Source: Mermis nigrescens
Lineage: Eukaryota > Nematoda > Enoplea > Mermithida > Mermithidae
Assembly: GCA_036768485.1 (NCBI GenBank)
Contig: JAVLUZ010000513.1
Span: 420,272 to 484,271, forward strand
Direction of reading: 5' to 3'
DNA length: 64,000 bases
Shown in pieces: positions 1 to 8,122 of this stretch (position 1 is the first letter of the stretch; every line of letters begins with the position of its first letter). The position numbers and the translations under genes were made by a program. A model generated the notes under the pieces. The model searched no databases, was not told the origin of the DNA, and worked only from the letters and a program-made list of their open reading frames with translations.

Positions 1-285
1 TGGGGGATGGTGCCCCCAAGCCTAGGGATGGTAGCCTAAGCGATGCTGTGGAGGTGGTCTAAATTGCGCCTAGGCCTACTAGTAGGAGGGAAGGTGGCAC
101 AAGAAGAGCAGTCCTACAGGGGGTTTCCCGGGAAACTCAAAAATTATTGATTTTATCGATCTTTTAGTAAGTCAAGAACCAGCAGTCGGATCGGGCTCAA
201 ATTTGCAGAGTACGTTAGGTATCCTATGTACAAACTTTTAGCGCGCGGCCCGCAGTATACCAATTTACTTTACACTTGGCAATAT
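1..285. other. unassigned left edge
   Basis: No gene, terminal repeat or known repeat is recognised here. It lies downstream of the last minus-strand gene of the gamma Polinton fragment. It does not match the terminal repeats of alpha or the proposed end of beta, so the left end of gamma is probably outside the window. Confidence 0.4.
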
Positions 286-600
286 TTAGTTTTTAAGCAC
301 AATGTAGCAGAGTATGTGCTCATCAATTGATCGTTCGTGAAAGTATGCAAAATATTGCTTTGCTTGGTCATTGAAATTTTGCCACAGATTAGCTAGAGTG
401 TGTATGTCTCGGAGAGTGCAACATTGTTTGATGAGGCGAGAAAAGTTGTTGAAAGCCTCTGCGTCGTATTGCAATAAATTTTCTTTGTACTCAGCATTGA
501 GCAGGGGCCAAAAGTAGCTGCCTAAGGCTGAGGAAGATATATCGTCTAGGCGAAGCAGGTGCATTAAGAAATGGTTGTAAATTTTTTGTCCTTGATCCAT
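286..600 (-). CDS. small Polinton protein of unknown function (gamma)
   Basis: An intact 104-residue frame without a recognised domain; it looks mostly helical with several aromatic residues and a Cys-Cys pair near the middle. The frame stays open 24 codons further upstream, but only from a TTG. The first ATG at 600 is preferred because a TATAAATA box lies 26-33 bases upstream of it, the same arrangement as in its neighbours. It follows the penton-like gene (ends 629) and is the last gene of the minus-strand set. Function unknown; its place in a capsid gene cluster suggests a virion or assembly role, which is inference only. Confidence 0.6.
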   Translation of the reverse strand: MDQGQKIYNHFLMHLLRLDDISSSALGSYFWPLLNAEYKENLLQYDAEAFNNFSRLIKQCCTLRDIHTLANLWQNFNDQAKQYFAYFHERSIDEHILCYIVLKN

Positions 601-625
601 GTTTACGATATTTGATAAACAGTGA

Positions 626-633
626 TATTTATA
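626..633 (-). promoter_or_regulatory. TATAAATA box of the 286-600 gene
   Basis: Perfect TATAAATA on the minus strand with 25 bases between it and the ATG at 600. It overlaps the stop region of the upstream gene. One of a set of similarly placed boxes in this cluster. Confidence 0.6.
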
Positions 634-1408
634 GGCGATATCTGAAATGCAGTTTAATGATAGTTTTGCCAAATTCGAAGGGAACGGCTTTATCTTGGTC
701 GCTTTTAATGTTCACTTCAACAGTATTGAATGCTTTCTTGAGTACAGGTATATAATGGGGGCTAATGTACGAGTGATTTACAATATCCATGTATTTTCCT
801 TCAATATTTACAACTTGCAGAAGTGGCGCAAAAGTATTCCCAACTATTTGAGGTTCAACTATATCGCAATACACGTAAAAATTATGCATACCACCTAGCA
901 TATCAGGCGAATGGTGCGCAACTATGCTAAATTCTTTTTTCACAGTATAATCTATATTACTAAGCTGGCTCTCTAGAAATCCCAGCATATACATTAAATG
1001 CTTTGTCAGCTTTACACTTTGAATATATTTAGAATTTATTGTCATATGACAAAATTTTCTATTTTCATCATACTTTATGCCAAAATATTGCATGTAATCA
1101 AATTTATCTATTGAGCTAATTGTTTTTATTCCATTTCTCATAGCTTGAATGAGGTCATGTATATTTAAATATCTTGCTCGAGGAATAAGCAATTTTTGTC
1201 GCACATTGTTTTTTATATCATAAAATTGTATCATATTCTGCTCCTCGGGAACATTGTGCCATGTATTTGCATAAATTATTTCTACTAAACCAACCTCCCA
1301 CTCACCATTCAATACAATTTGTCTAGGCAGATTGGTAAGAAATGTGGCTGCAGTATTTGTTTCTTGTGAATTGCTTGGAAGAGTAAGGTAAAATTGTTTC
1401 ATATCCAT
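629..1408 (-). CDS. Polinton penton-like minor capsid protein (gamma)
   Basis: An intact 259-residue frame. The N-terminal pattern (FYLTLPSN, then GEWEVG at residues 35-40) and the C-terminal pattern ending in LHFRYRL match a protein that recurs in insect and cnidarian Polintons next to the capsid and protease genes. I take it to be the single jelly-roll minor capsid (penton) protein, by analogy with the published assignment of Polinton minor capsid proteins. It starts 3 bases after the protease stop and has a TATAAATA box 25-32 bases upstream of its ATG. A distant paralogue is at 5234-5995. The family call is firm; the penton role is inference. Confidence 0.75.
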   Translation of the reverse strand: MDMKQFYLTLPSNSQETNTAATFLTNLPRQIVLNGEWEVGLVEIIYANTWHNVPEEQNMIQFYDIKNNVRQKLLIPRARYLNIHDLIQAMRNGIKTISSIDKFDYMQYFGIKYDENRKFCHMTINSKYIQSVKLTKHLMYMLGFLESQLSNIDYTVKKEFSIVAHHSPDMLGGMHNFYVYCDIVEPQIVGNTFAPLLQVVNIEGKYMDIVNHSYISPHYIPVLKKAFNTVEVNIKSDQDKAVPFEFGKTIIKLHFRYRL

Positions 1409-1410
1409 GT

Positions 1411-1836
1411 TTACAACTTAAAATTATTGAAGTATTTATAGATTTTTTCATGTTGCATTGATGTGACAATGTTCTTAAACAAAATACCTTGTGCACGGCA
1501 AACTAGGAAATATACACACATGTGAACACAGCTGATTGAAAAGAGCCCCTGTACCTGCGCATTATTGTATGCATAGGTGAGTGCATTATCTGAAATATAA
1601 TGCAATAAGTGGTTAAATGGTTTTCGCCCATAGCTGTCAAAATAGTCGCAGTGTTTATTGCTTTGAAAGTATATGGTGACCCAGTGCGAGCCAGGCGCAT
1701 TGCTAGTATCTAAATTAATCACTAGAGCCGCAGGGTAGGTTATAATAGGTGGCAGGCGGTCTAATGGAAAAGCACCTAAAAATATATCCTTTTTAATATT
1801 ACGCTGAAGAATTTTGAATATTTCAATGGTATTCAT
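1411..1836 (-). CDS. adenain-like cysteine protease (gamma)
   Basis: An intact 141-residue frame with the catalytic layout of the Polinton/adenovirus maturation protease: His51 in GSHW, Asp67 in YFDSYG, Gln94 or Gln96, and Cys103 in SISCVHMC. The glycine that usually follows the catalytic cysteine is valine. In Polintons this enzyme is thought to process capsid proteins during assembly. It lies 3 bases after the capsid fragment and 2 bases before the penton-like gene. A second, divergent protease is at 3156-3692, showing that two lineages meet in this cluster. Confidence 0.85.
   Translation of the reverse strand: MNTIEIFKILQRNIKKDIFLGAFPLDRLPPIITYPAALVINLDTSNAPGSHWVTIYFQSNKHCDYFDSYGRKPFNHLLHYISDNALTYAYNNAQVQGLFSISCVHMCVYFLVCRAQGILFKNIVTSMQHEKIYKYFNNFKL
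1433..1440 (-). promoter_or_regulatory. TATAAATA box of the 629-1408 gene
   Basis: Perfect TATAAATA on the minus strand, 24 bases from the ATG at 1408. It lies inside the 3' end of the protease gene, so the promoter is embedded in coding sequence. Confidence 0.6.
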
Positions 1837-1839
1837 TTT

Positions 1840-2249
1840 CTATGCATTATAGTCATGAAAGGTGTTTCGATTTTTGTCAATCAGTATTAAGTTATCAAAT
1901 TCGGCGTATATAATGATTTCCACGCCAGAATCAGGCAAATTGTCAGCAAACCTTACAGTTATGCTCGTTGTTCCTTCATGCACTAGATCCCAATGCCCTC
2001 CATCATCTGCGTCAGGCATTAGGTAAAACACAAAGAAGCAGTGGCTTGTTTTAAACTCGTCTCTGCTAATGAAATTACCTTCACGTCCTATATCTAGTGC
2101 ATCATACATCTGATTATAAGCTTGCAAGTACCTATCGTGTTTGAATGCAATGTTGAGTGGATAAGCGGGGTAGGTTGTGCCGCCACACGTTACTTTTACA
2201 TCATATATACTGTATTTTTGTTTATCCCGTACTTTTGTTTCTGGTAGCG
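1840..2249 (-). pseudogene. major capsid protein, C-terminal part only (gamma)
   Basis: The frame encodes the C-terminal part of the Polinton double jelly-roll capsid protein (F54H12.2-like). Visible marks are YPAYPLNI, YNQMYDALD, HWDLVHEGT, SITVRFA, YAEFDN and IDKNRN, which align in order with the end of the other copy at 3726-4992. The first jelly roll and the middle are missing. The readable part begins at about 2250, where an unrelated small gene ends, and has no ATG of its own near the break. It is therefore a 5'-truncated remnant, although its C-terminus is uninterrupted up to the stop at 1840. Confidence 0.8.
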
Positions 2250-2486
2250 CTAGTAAATAAAGAGCCGTTGAATATTTTCTACAATAACCCCTGCTTTAGA
2301 ACTGAACAAACCATTAATTAGGTGTCTGGTTACTTGCGTTAAAACGGAATAAAATTCTTTGGGCGCCTGTCTTATTAATAATTTCCAAAATTTTGGTTTG
2401 ATTGAACGATTGCCCAGAAGCTGAAAATAGGGTTCGCTAATTTTAATTTCTCGTACAGCTTTTGATGTTGACATTGTTAATGCCAT
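2250..2486 (-). CDS. small helical Polinton protein (beta)
   Basis: A 78-residue frame from an ATG at 2486 (a second ATG follows at codon 5). Its pattern of a 'FQLL.N...K' start followed by a 'LL..APKEFY..L..V....LNG'-like segment resembles a short helical protein often seen in Polintons; I cannot name its function. A TATAAATA box lies at 2509-2516, 22 bases upstream of the ATG. It follows the ATPase gene and ends exactly where the truncated gamma capsid frame begins, so its C-terminus may be altered by the junction. Confidence 0.5.
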   Translation of the reverse strand: MALTMSTSKAVREIKISEPYFQLLGNRSIKPKFWKLLIRQAPKEFYSVLTQVTRHLINGLFSSKAGVIVENIQRLFIY

Positions 2487-2508
2487 TATTTTATGCTTTA
2501 ATTCTACA

Positions 2509-2516
2509 TATTTATA
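2509..2516 (-). promoter_or_regulatory. TATAAATA box of the 2250-2486 gene
   Basis: Perfect TATAAATA on the minus strand, 22 bases from the ATG at 2486, the same position as in the neighbouring genes. Confidence 0.55.
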
Positions 2517-2566
2517 TCTTTAGGATGCCATATTATCATTGGTTGTTCGTCAGCAAACAAATTCGA

Positions 2567-3168
2567 TCAAAGACAATTGCGAAGATAGTCAGCAAACACA
2601 TCAATCAATAGATAATTGTATGGCCTGTTGTGCATCGTTTTTAAGTAAGCGGCTTTTAGAGGACCTTTTGGCCCATATAATTGAGTATTGAGAACGTCTA
2701 ATACATTGAGATGAGGACTTTTTGTAAGTAAGAAATAGTGGGTGTTTCTGTTTATAGTAGTGGAAAGGGGGCCTTCAAAGAAAGGATTCTGTGTAATGAA
2801 AAAATTTAAAATATTTCTATGGTGTCCATATACAGTAAACAAACAACCAAAAATTTCACTTTTCACAGCCACGTCCGCCAAATCGTCAACCATGCAAACG
2901 TTAACTTTCCCTCTTCTTGTTCTAATTTGTTTTCAATTTTTTTGGCGCACAAACCTTGAACAAATGTCATGCTAGGAAACTGTTCAATAAATTTTTCGAA
3001 AAGCGGTTGCCAAATATTGAAAAAATAAATCATTTTTCCTTTTTCCGATTTGAAAGGCCATTCTGTTAATAGTTTAAGTAGTAAGGTTTTCCCGCTTCCT
3101 GTTGCCCCACTAATTACGAAATTGGCTGGCACCCTCAAATACATTATATTGTCATTTATTTGTTCCAT
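2567..3168 (-). pseudogene. DNA-packaging ATPase (FtsK/HerA type), one frameshift
   Basis: Two frames together give the Polinton genome-packaging ATPase. The first has the Walker A motif GATGSGKT at residues 21-28. The second has the Walker B segment CMVDDLAD and the motif FFITQNPF. They are joined at about 2885-2893 by a single-base shift, so the gene is broken as sequenced. ATG 3168 is preferred to the GTG 18 bases upstream; it overlaps the end of the protease gene by 13 bases. The enzyme would pump DNA into capsids. A sequencing slip is possible because only one base is involved. Confidence 0.85.
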
Positions 3169-3692
3169 AATGTACAACAAATACACTTTTGATTATCGCT
3201 TGAAGAATAAACGCATATTTTACAATAGAAAAAATTGAAAAACCAATTTTGCACAATGGTATCTTTTTGTTTTGTGTTGTTTGTAAAATAACTCAAAATA
3301 CTATTTATGCTCTTTCTTTGACATAGAAAATAAGCCGCGAAGATGCAATAAATGCCGCACAGATTGGATTGATCGGATTGCAGTTGTTTTGAACTACTTA
3401 TTACCAAATTTGACGAAGCTATGACATTATGTACGACTGAATCAAATGAAGCACCATAGAAAGTAGATTGTTCCCCAAAACTATCGAAAAATATCACATT
3501 GTGCGCTCGCTTATAAAGAACCACCCAGTGTAAGCCAGAATGACTCGAAGGCGCGATATTGAATATAAAGAAAAATGTTTTACGATTTTTAATTAAAGTT
3601 GTAGAAAATTTGTCATACGGTAATACATCGACAAAATATGGTTGAGTAACCTTGGATAATTTCAATATAGCCCATAATTGATTTGCATACAT
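3156..3692 (-). CDS. adenain-like cysteine protease (beta)
   Basis: An intact 178-residue frame with His55 in GLHWVV, Asp70 in FFDSFG, Gln105/Gln108, and Cys112 in NLCGIYC, the full catalytic set of the Polinton maturation protease. It keeps the CG pair that the gamma copy has lost. The C-terminus is cysteine-rich and longer than in the other copy. A CATAAATA box is at 3723-3730, 30 bases before the ATG. It lies between the capsid gene and the overlapping ATPase gene, the usual Polinton context. Confidence 0.85.
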   Translation of the reverse strand: MYANQLWAILKLSKVTQPYFVDVLPYDKFSTTLIKNRKTFFFIFNIAPSSHSGLHWVVLYKRAHNVIFFDSFGEQSTFYGASFDSVVHNVIASSNLVISSSKQLQSDQSNLCGIYCIFAAYFLCQRKSINSILSYFTNNTKQKDTIVQNWFFNFFYCKICVYSSSDNQKCICCTLWNK

Positions 3693-3725
3693 TTTTATTA
3701 TAGCTTAATAACAGTTTATTGATAT

Positions 3726-4992
3726 TTATGGTATGAAGTCTAGAATAACGTTTTTTCTGCTGTCAAATGTTATAACATTATCCCATAATAAATAGAACAA
3801 AAATACGCGATGATCGGTAAAAGCGGTGGGACCCCATTGAACCGAGAAAGTAACTATTCCGTTTGTTTTTGGGGTACACCTCTATTATCTGGATTTAAAT
3901 CGAACACTAAGATTTGATTTCCGCTCTCTGAAAAATTGTCATAAGTGAGGCCAGTATTTGAATCCGAATACAACTTTTGCACTATTCTTAATGAATTCAA
4001 ATAAGGCTCTAACATCAATTCCTCAGGCTTATAGGGGATGGGAGGAAATAATCGACCATTCATATCCAACTGAGCCGAAACACATGAGGCTATGTGAAAT
4101 AAGAAAGGATTGGATGAATAATGACCCAAAAATGCGTCGCCATTAACTTTTGTGATTATTACTAGATGGGGTAATTGTCCATTATGAAGTACAAAATTAG
4201 ATAAATGGGTTTGACCGGGAGATAATTTGGTGGTTCGCACTAACGCGTGCCGGATGGGATAATGAGCCAGTCTGTTCTGTAGGGAACGCTCTATTGCTAA
4301 AATTGCAGAACTGTTTAAACTAATACGTCAAACTTTTAAGATAATTTTTGTTATTATTACCTTTTCATTTTTTTAACTTGGCCCAATAAGATTAAAAATG
4401 GAGCCGGGGATTGGAATAAGGTTATAGAAAATCTGATGCCAGGGATAATTAACTTATTTTGAAGAAAAATATCACAATGTAAATGACCTATTACTTCAAC
4501 AGTATCACTTTTTTCAAATTTTTTAGCTCTTTTATCGTAGGATGAATTTTTGCCGGCTACTGTAGCGTTAAACTGTCCACCCGTTTCTTTATAATACATT
4601 TGTGGTATACCTATAGCGCCCTTTTTTGCAGCTGACGAATACGTGAAGTGGGTCTCGACGTATGCCCTATACGAGTATGAGCCAGTGGCCTGATTTATTA
4701 TAACACCGTTGGCCTTGAGGACAACATCTTTGAATAAAGCGTGTAGCAATAAGTTTGTTGGTGCTACACAAACATCATTCGCCAATACCAAATCATCTCT
4801 GTTTAAAATTTTAACGCTCACTTTGATCATGAAATTAGGATCCGTTAGCTGAGTGAAAGTCTCTGGAACATCGAATTGTATAGGCCCATCGACGGAAATG
4901 GGATTTATAGGGTAATATTCGATTTCACTATCATTGACAATTTGCGTTTGAAATTGAGGGCCAGAAAAAAGATCTAGTTTATTTTGAGCCAT
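3726..4992 (-). pseudogene. Polinton major capsid protein, double jelly-roll (beta), broken
   Basis: The N-terminal 211 codons (from ATG 4992) show the F54H12.2-like signature: LDLFSGPQ, PIQFDVP, a SYSYRAYVE segment and HCDIFLQ. The second half follows at about 4345-3854 (LAIERSLQN, YPIRHA, NGQLPH, YSSNPFLF) and the last piece reads in another frame down to 3726. At least two disruptions separate the pieces, at about 4330-4390 and 3860. The total matches a capsid of about 400 residues. Known Polinton major capsid proteins form the icosahedral shell. A TATAAATA copy at 5074-5081 lies 81 bases upstream, further than usual. Confidence 0.85.
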
Positions 4993-5072
4993 ATTTAGAA
5001 TTTCTCAAAGCATAAATCTGACAAAGTTTATCTTTATTTGCCAAAGTTTGTTTCTTTTTACTACCAACACTC

Positions 5073-5231
5073 TTATTTATAGACTTTTTCTCCCCCCTGC
5101 TGTTGTCGCGGAGGCTCTTTTTTGACACTTTTCTTACGACCTCTCTTTTTCTTGGTCTTTATTTGAGATTCGGCCTTAATAATTGGTACTGCGTGAGTCG
5201 GTACCATAGGTAATGAAAATGGTTGATACAT
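5073..5231 (-). CDS. small basic protein, possible core or DNA-binding protein
   Basis: A 52-residue frame from ATG 5231. The N-terminal half is neutral and proline-rich (MYQPFSLPMVP); the second half has a lysine/arginine run with KTKKKRGRKK and SVKKEPP, like a nuclear localisation or AT-hook-type segment. It sits 2 bases after the penton-like gene and 80 bases before the capsid gene. Size, charge and position resemble small basic virion core proteins of adenovirus-like particles, but this is inference. No TATA box is seen directly upstream. Confidence 0.5.
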   Translation of the reverse strand: MYQPFSLPMVPTHAVPIIKAESQIKTKKKRGRKKSVKKEPPRQQQGGEKVYK

Positions 5232-5233
5232 TT

Positions 5234-5995
5234 TTAGTATGCTGGTCTAGAATGAAACTGCACTAATAACGAGTCTATGATAGGAAATGCATTTCCATGA
5301 ATATCACTTATAACTAATTGTATGGAAGATATATAGTTTCTCATTACTTCATAATAAACTGTGTCCCCATATTTATAACATTTTAAATGATTAGGGGTTG
5401 AAGAAAACACATCAACAAAAACTGTTTGCAAATTCAAAGAACCAAAAATTTCTGGAGCTGTTAAATCAACGTTCAAACAAAATATAGGAATGGGGGAAAG
5501 AAATCGGATTTTGCTTTCCGATTTTATTGCAATGTTTTTGGTAGGCAAAAGCGTAGGATAAGTAGAATCTGGTTTTAATTCCAAAACGTAATTTAAATAC
5601 TCAGACTCAATTTGAATACACGTGTTAGAAATGTTAAAAACGGCGTGATTATTTTCATCGATATCAATATTAAAATCTTTTTTAATAGTTTCCAGAATTG
5701 ATTTATTGATATAAAAAATCAAATCTTTTACATTTGAACCTTGTAAATAATTTGTAATACCAAAATAATTAAAACTTGAATCATTAGGATTATCGGGAAG
5801 TGTGTATCTTATGTATCCACCATAATCAAATGTGGATTTCAAAACAACTTGTTTCACACCTACCTCCCATTCTCCTGTAAACTCTAAAGGTTTTGTGAGT
5901 AAACATCTGTGAACATTGTTATTTTTAGTAACTGGACCATCTAAAGAATTGAAAAATAACATAAAGTCTTTTGGTCCACTTGTAAAGTCATCCAT
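5234..5995 (-). CDS. Polinton penton-like minor capsid protein (beta)
   Basis: An intact 253-residue frame, a distant paralogue of the gamma copy at 629-1408. Both share GEWEVG (here residues 41-46) and a C-terminal 'L.V.FHSR' / 'I.LHFR' ending. The overall identity looks low, so the two copies belong to different Polinton lineages and are not a recent duplication. A TATAAATA box at 6039-6046 lies 43 bases before the ATG. The gene lies between the integrase and the small basic gene. The assignment to the penton role is by family and position. Confidence 0.7.
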   Translation of the reverse strand: MDDFTSGPKDFMLFFNSLDGPVTKNNNVHRCLLTKPLEFTGEWEVGVKQVVLKSTFDYGGYIRYTLPDNPNDSSFNYFGITNYLQGSNVKDLIFYINKSILETIKKDFNIDIDENNHAVFNISNTCIQIESEYLNYVLELKPDSTYPTLLPTKNIAIKSESKIRFLSPIPIFCLNVDLTAPEIFGSLNLQTVFVDVFSSTPNHLKCYKYGDTVYYEVMRNYISSIQLVISDIHGNAFPIIDSLLVQFHSRPAY

Positions 5996-6038
5996 GTTTT
6001 CGTTGGTATTGTTGCTGAAATGTTAGAGTATGAATTTA

Positions 6039-6046
6039 TATTTATA
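6039..6046 (-). promoter_or_regulatory. TATAAATA box of the 5234-5995 gene
   Basis: Perfect TATAAATA on the minus strand, 43 bases before the ATG at 5995, overlapping the 3' end of the integrase gene. Confidence 0.5.
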
Positions 6047-7083
6047 AGTTTATTAAATTCGAAACCCAAGAATCACATTTTTCAGGATAGTTCCGCCATC
6101 TCACAAAATAGTCAGTCTTATTGCCTCGTTTACGGGTTTTTAATATTTTTTCAATAATGTATATATTTTCTTGATTATGGTCAACTTTCTGAAGCTCTGC
6201 TTCATAAAAAATTCCACTCAATGTTTCCCCCATTTGATCTTTCAATCTATAGACGGGAGGTTTTCGAGCTAAACGATTCTCTATGATGAACCATTCTTCA
6301 GTCCAATTAGGTCAATATCCTTTTTCAAAAGTACGTTTGACTTTGCTTATTTGTACTTTATCACCTATATCAAATTTGAAACGAATCTTCACTACCCCCA
6401 CCCTATACGTATTATTAAGAATAGATCTCTCGTTTTCTTTGCTTACATTTGCCGGAAAAGTTCGTATTGTCCTATGGTACGAATTATAATTTTCTAGCAA
6501 ATCAGCCAAAATGTCAACATACTTATACGTGTTTTTGGCCGTAAAATATCACCACATTTTCTCTTTCAAAGTTCAGTTGAAGCATTCTATGACACTAGCT
6601 TTTAATTCGCTTCTTGTTGTAAAAAAGGTGATATTATGGCGTTTTAAAAGCTGCTGAAACTCTTTGTTTACAAACTCGGAACCGGCATCTGCTTGCAGTT
6701 TTTGAGGTATACGTCCCCGCTGAAGTATATTTCCGAATGCATCGACTACATCTTTAGTGTTTTTAGTTTTAATGGCCACCGACCACGCGAACTTGGAGAA
6801 CAAGTCAATGCAGTTCAAAAGATATTTATATTTATCATTATGATCACTCAACAACTTGAGGTCAACGAGATCAATCTGCCACTGTTCGTCGATGTAAGAA
6901 ACTAATACTCTATTTCTACTATATCTCTTTTTAGAGGGTTTATGTGATGTATATGTCGGTTGTTTAGCCAGCCATGCTTTCACCTGCAAAAGTTTCAAAT
7001 TAGGTAACTCTTTCGTATAATTGATTTGCCCCAGAATACCCAGTCTTGCTATTATAATACAAGTTTTTCAATGTTCTATCCAT
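6042..7083 (-). pseudogene. Polinton retrovirus-type integrase with chromodomain, decayed
   Basis: The frame runs from ATG 7083 through a rve integrase core and ends in a chromodomain. The catalytic acidic residues are visible in WQIDLVDL, QADAGSEF and SVIECFN. The chromodomain shows IYIIEKIL, FVRWRNYP and CDSWV. One single-base shift lies at about 7005 and three in-frame TGA stops at about 6568, 6550 and 6313; at least two stand where arginine is expected, consistent with CGA to TGA decay. A TATAAGTA box at 7114-7121 is 30 bases upstream. The enzyme would insert the element and make the 6-bp duplication; this copy cannot. Confidence 0.9.
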
Positions 7084-7206
7084 TTTGGTTATATTGAATT
7101 AAGGCACTAACAATACTTATAGATAAATGAGCAAGATTTTTTTTTGGGTTTTACATTTTTATTATTTTTTTTGGGGGGTTTTTTATTTTTTAATCATAAA
7201 TAATAC
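7084..7206. other. integrase promoter and T/G-rich spacer
   Basis: Contains the minus-strand TATAAGTA box at 7114-7121, 30 bases from the integrase ATG, and a T- and G-homopolymer-rich stretch (7138-7192) between the integrase and the zinc-ribbon gene. Confidence 0.45.
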
Positions 7207-7536
7207 TTAATAATTCAATTTTTCCTTTTCTTTCTCCAAATCTTGGGCTATATATTGCCTTATAACGCTGTTTCCTGCATCCTGAGATGATTGGTTATAT
7301 TCTATACATCTTGGACACATTTGTACAGTGAAATATGTACGTCCTGAATTTGTTTCAAAACAATCTTTTTCCGAACTGGCTCTTTGACAATAAAAACATA
7401 ATTGAATCATGAGAGGAAACATCGGCTGTTCTAAGTTTTGCCCACAAAGAGCTATTGGCAGTCTAATCTAATTGCCATACGGCTTCCTTTCTTTATCACC
7501 GAACAGACGTTTCTTAATTTCATTCACTTCCTCCAT
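7207..7536 (-). pseudogene. zinc-ribbon protein with one premature stop
   Basis: From ATG 7536 the frame reads 22 codons, meets a TAG at about 7470, and continues in the same frame to 7207, about 109 residues in all. The second part has two CxxC pairs (CFYC and CPRC) spaced like a zinc ribbon. A TATAAATA box at 7574-7581 lies 37 bases before the ATG. A downstream ATG at 7422 could still give a 71-residue product with both CxxC pairs. It lies between the TBP-like gene and the integrase. Zinc ribbons are common in transcription factors, but no function can be assigned. Confidence 0.5.
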
Positions 7537-7573
7537 ATTTGAAAGGTTTTCTATTATTTAGGAACGGTATTCA

Positions 7574-7581
7574 TATTTATA
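7574..7581 (-). promoter_or_regulatory. TATAAATA box of the zinc-ribbon gene
   Basis: Perfect TATAAATA on the minus strand, 37 bases before ATG 7536, overlapping the stop codon region of the TBP-like gene. Confidence 0.5.
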
Positions 7582-8122
7582 GACTCTTGCCTACATATTT
7601 ACTCTGAGTCACCAGATCGTTTATTAATAAATTTGCTCGAATGAGATTATGTCTAGTTTTAGCACCAGTAAGAATAATTTTTCCAGATGTATAAATTAAT
7701 GCTGTTATACCAAAATTGTTAAGCCGATAGGTGAGAGCTGGTTCGCAAAGGCTGTATTTCCTATTCCGATAATAAAACTTTTTTAGATCAATTTGAAATG
7801 GAACACTGAAAGAGCCTACAAAGTTATTGATTTTGACAGTTACATGATGCGCTATATTAAAACCTAAACTTTTTAAAATTTCTTGGATTTTTCTGACCGC
7901 TTTTTCTACTTCTTCTTCCGTTTTTGCGCCGATACATACCATTTTGCCCAATTTAAATAACAATACCGTTATTTTTGGTTCTGTTAATTTTAAGCTTAAA
8001 CCTGGAAACCGACCCGGCTTATACTTGATCCGATCAATGTTTTTCTCTGCTATTAAAGATAAATTTGATTTACATCTCAGATTTGCCGACCCAATAATGT
8101 TACAAACGATTAAACCTGCCAT
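7577..8122 (-). CDS. TATA-binding protein (TBP) homologue encoded by a Polinton
   Basis: An intact, intronless 181-residue frame equal to the TBP core alone, without the N-terminal extension of animal TBP. Both direct repeats are visible. Repeat 1 (residues 3-88) has KYKPGRFPG, EPKITVLLF and GKMVCIGAKTEE. Repeat 2 (94-172) has KINNFVGS and SGKIILTGAK. The DNA-kinking phenylalanines of repeat 1 are kept (F39, F56). Repeat 2 has lost about four residues after EPAL and has tyrosine (Y144) for the last phenylalanine. It is far too divergent for a recent host retrocopy. Neighbouring genes carry TATAAATA boxes, so it may direct their transcription (inference). Confidence 0.9.
   Translation of the reverse strand: MAGLIVCNIIGSANLRCKSNLSLIAEKNIDRIKYKPGRFPGLSLKLTEPKITVLLFKLGKMVCIGAKTEEEVEKAVRKIQEILKSLGFNIAHHVTVKINNFVGSFSVPFQIDLKKFYYRNRKYSLCEPALTYRLNNFGITALIYTSGKIILTGAKTRHNLIRANLLINDLVTQSKYVGKSL

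Noticed and set aside
1..285. Left terminal repeat of a Polinton
   Set aside because: No AGT start and no match to the alpha repeat or the presumed beta end.
7577..8122. Host TBP retrocopy
   Set aside because: Too divergent, with changes at the kinking surface, lacking the N-terminal region, and set in line with Polinton genes; kept as a low-probability alternative.
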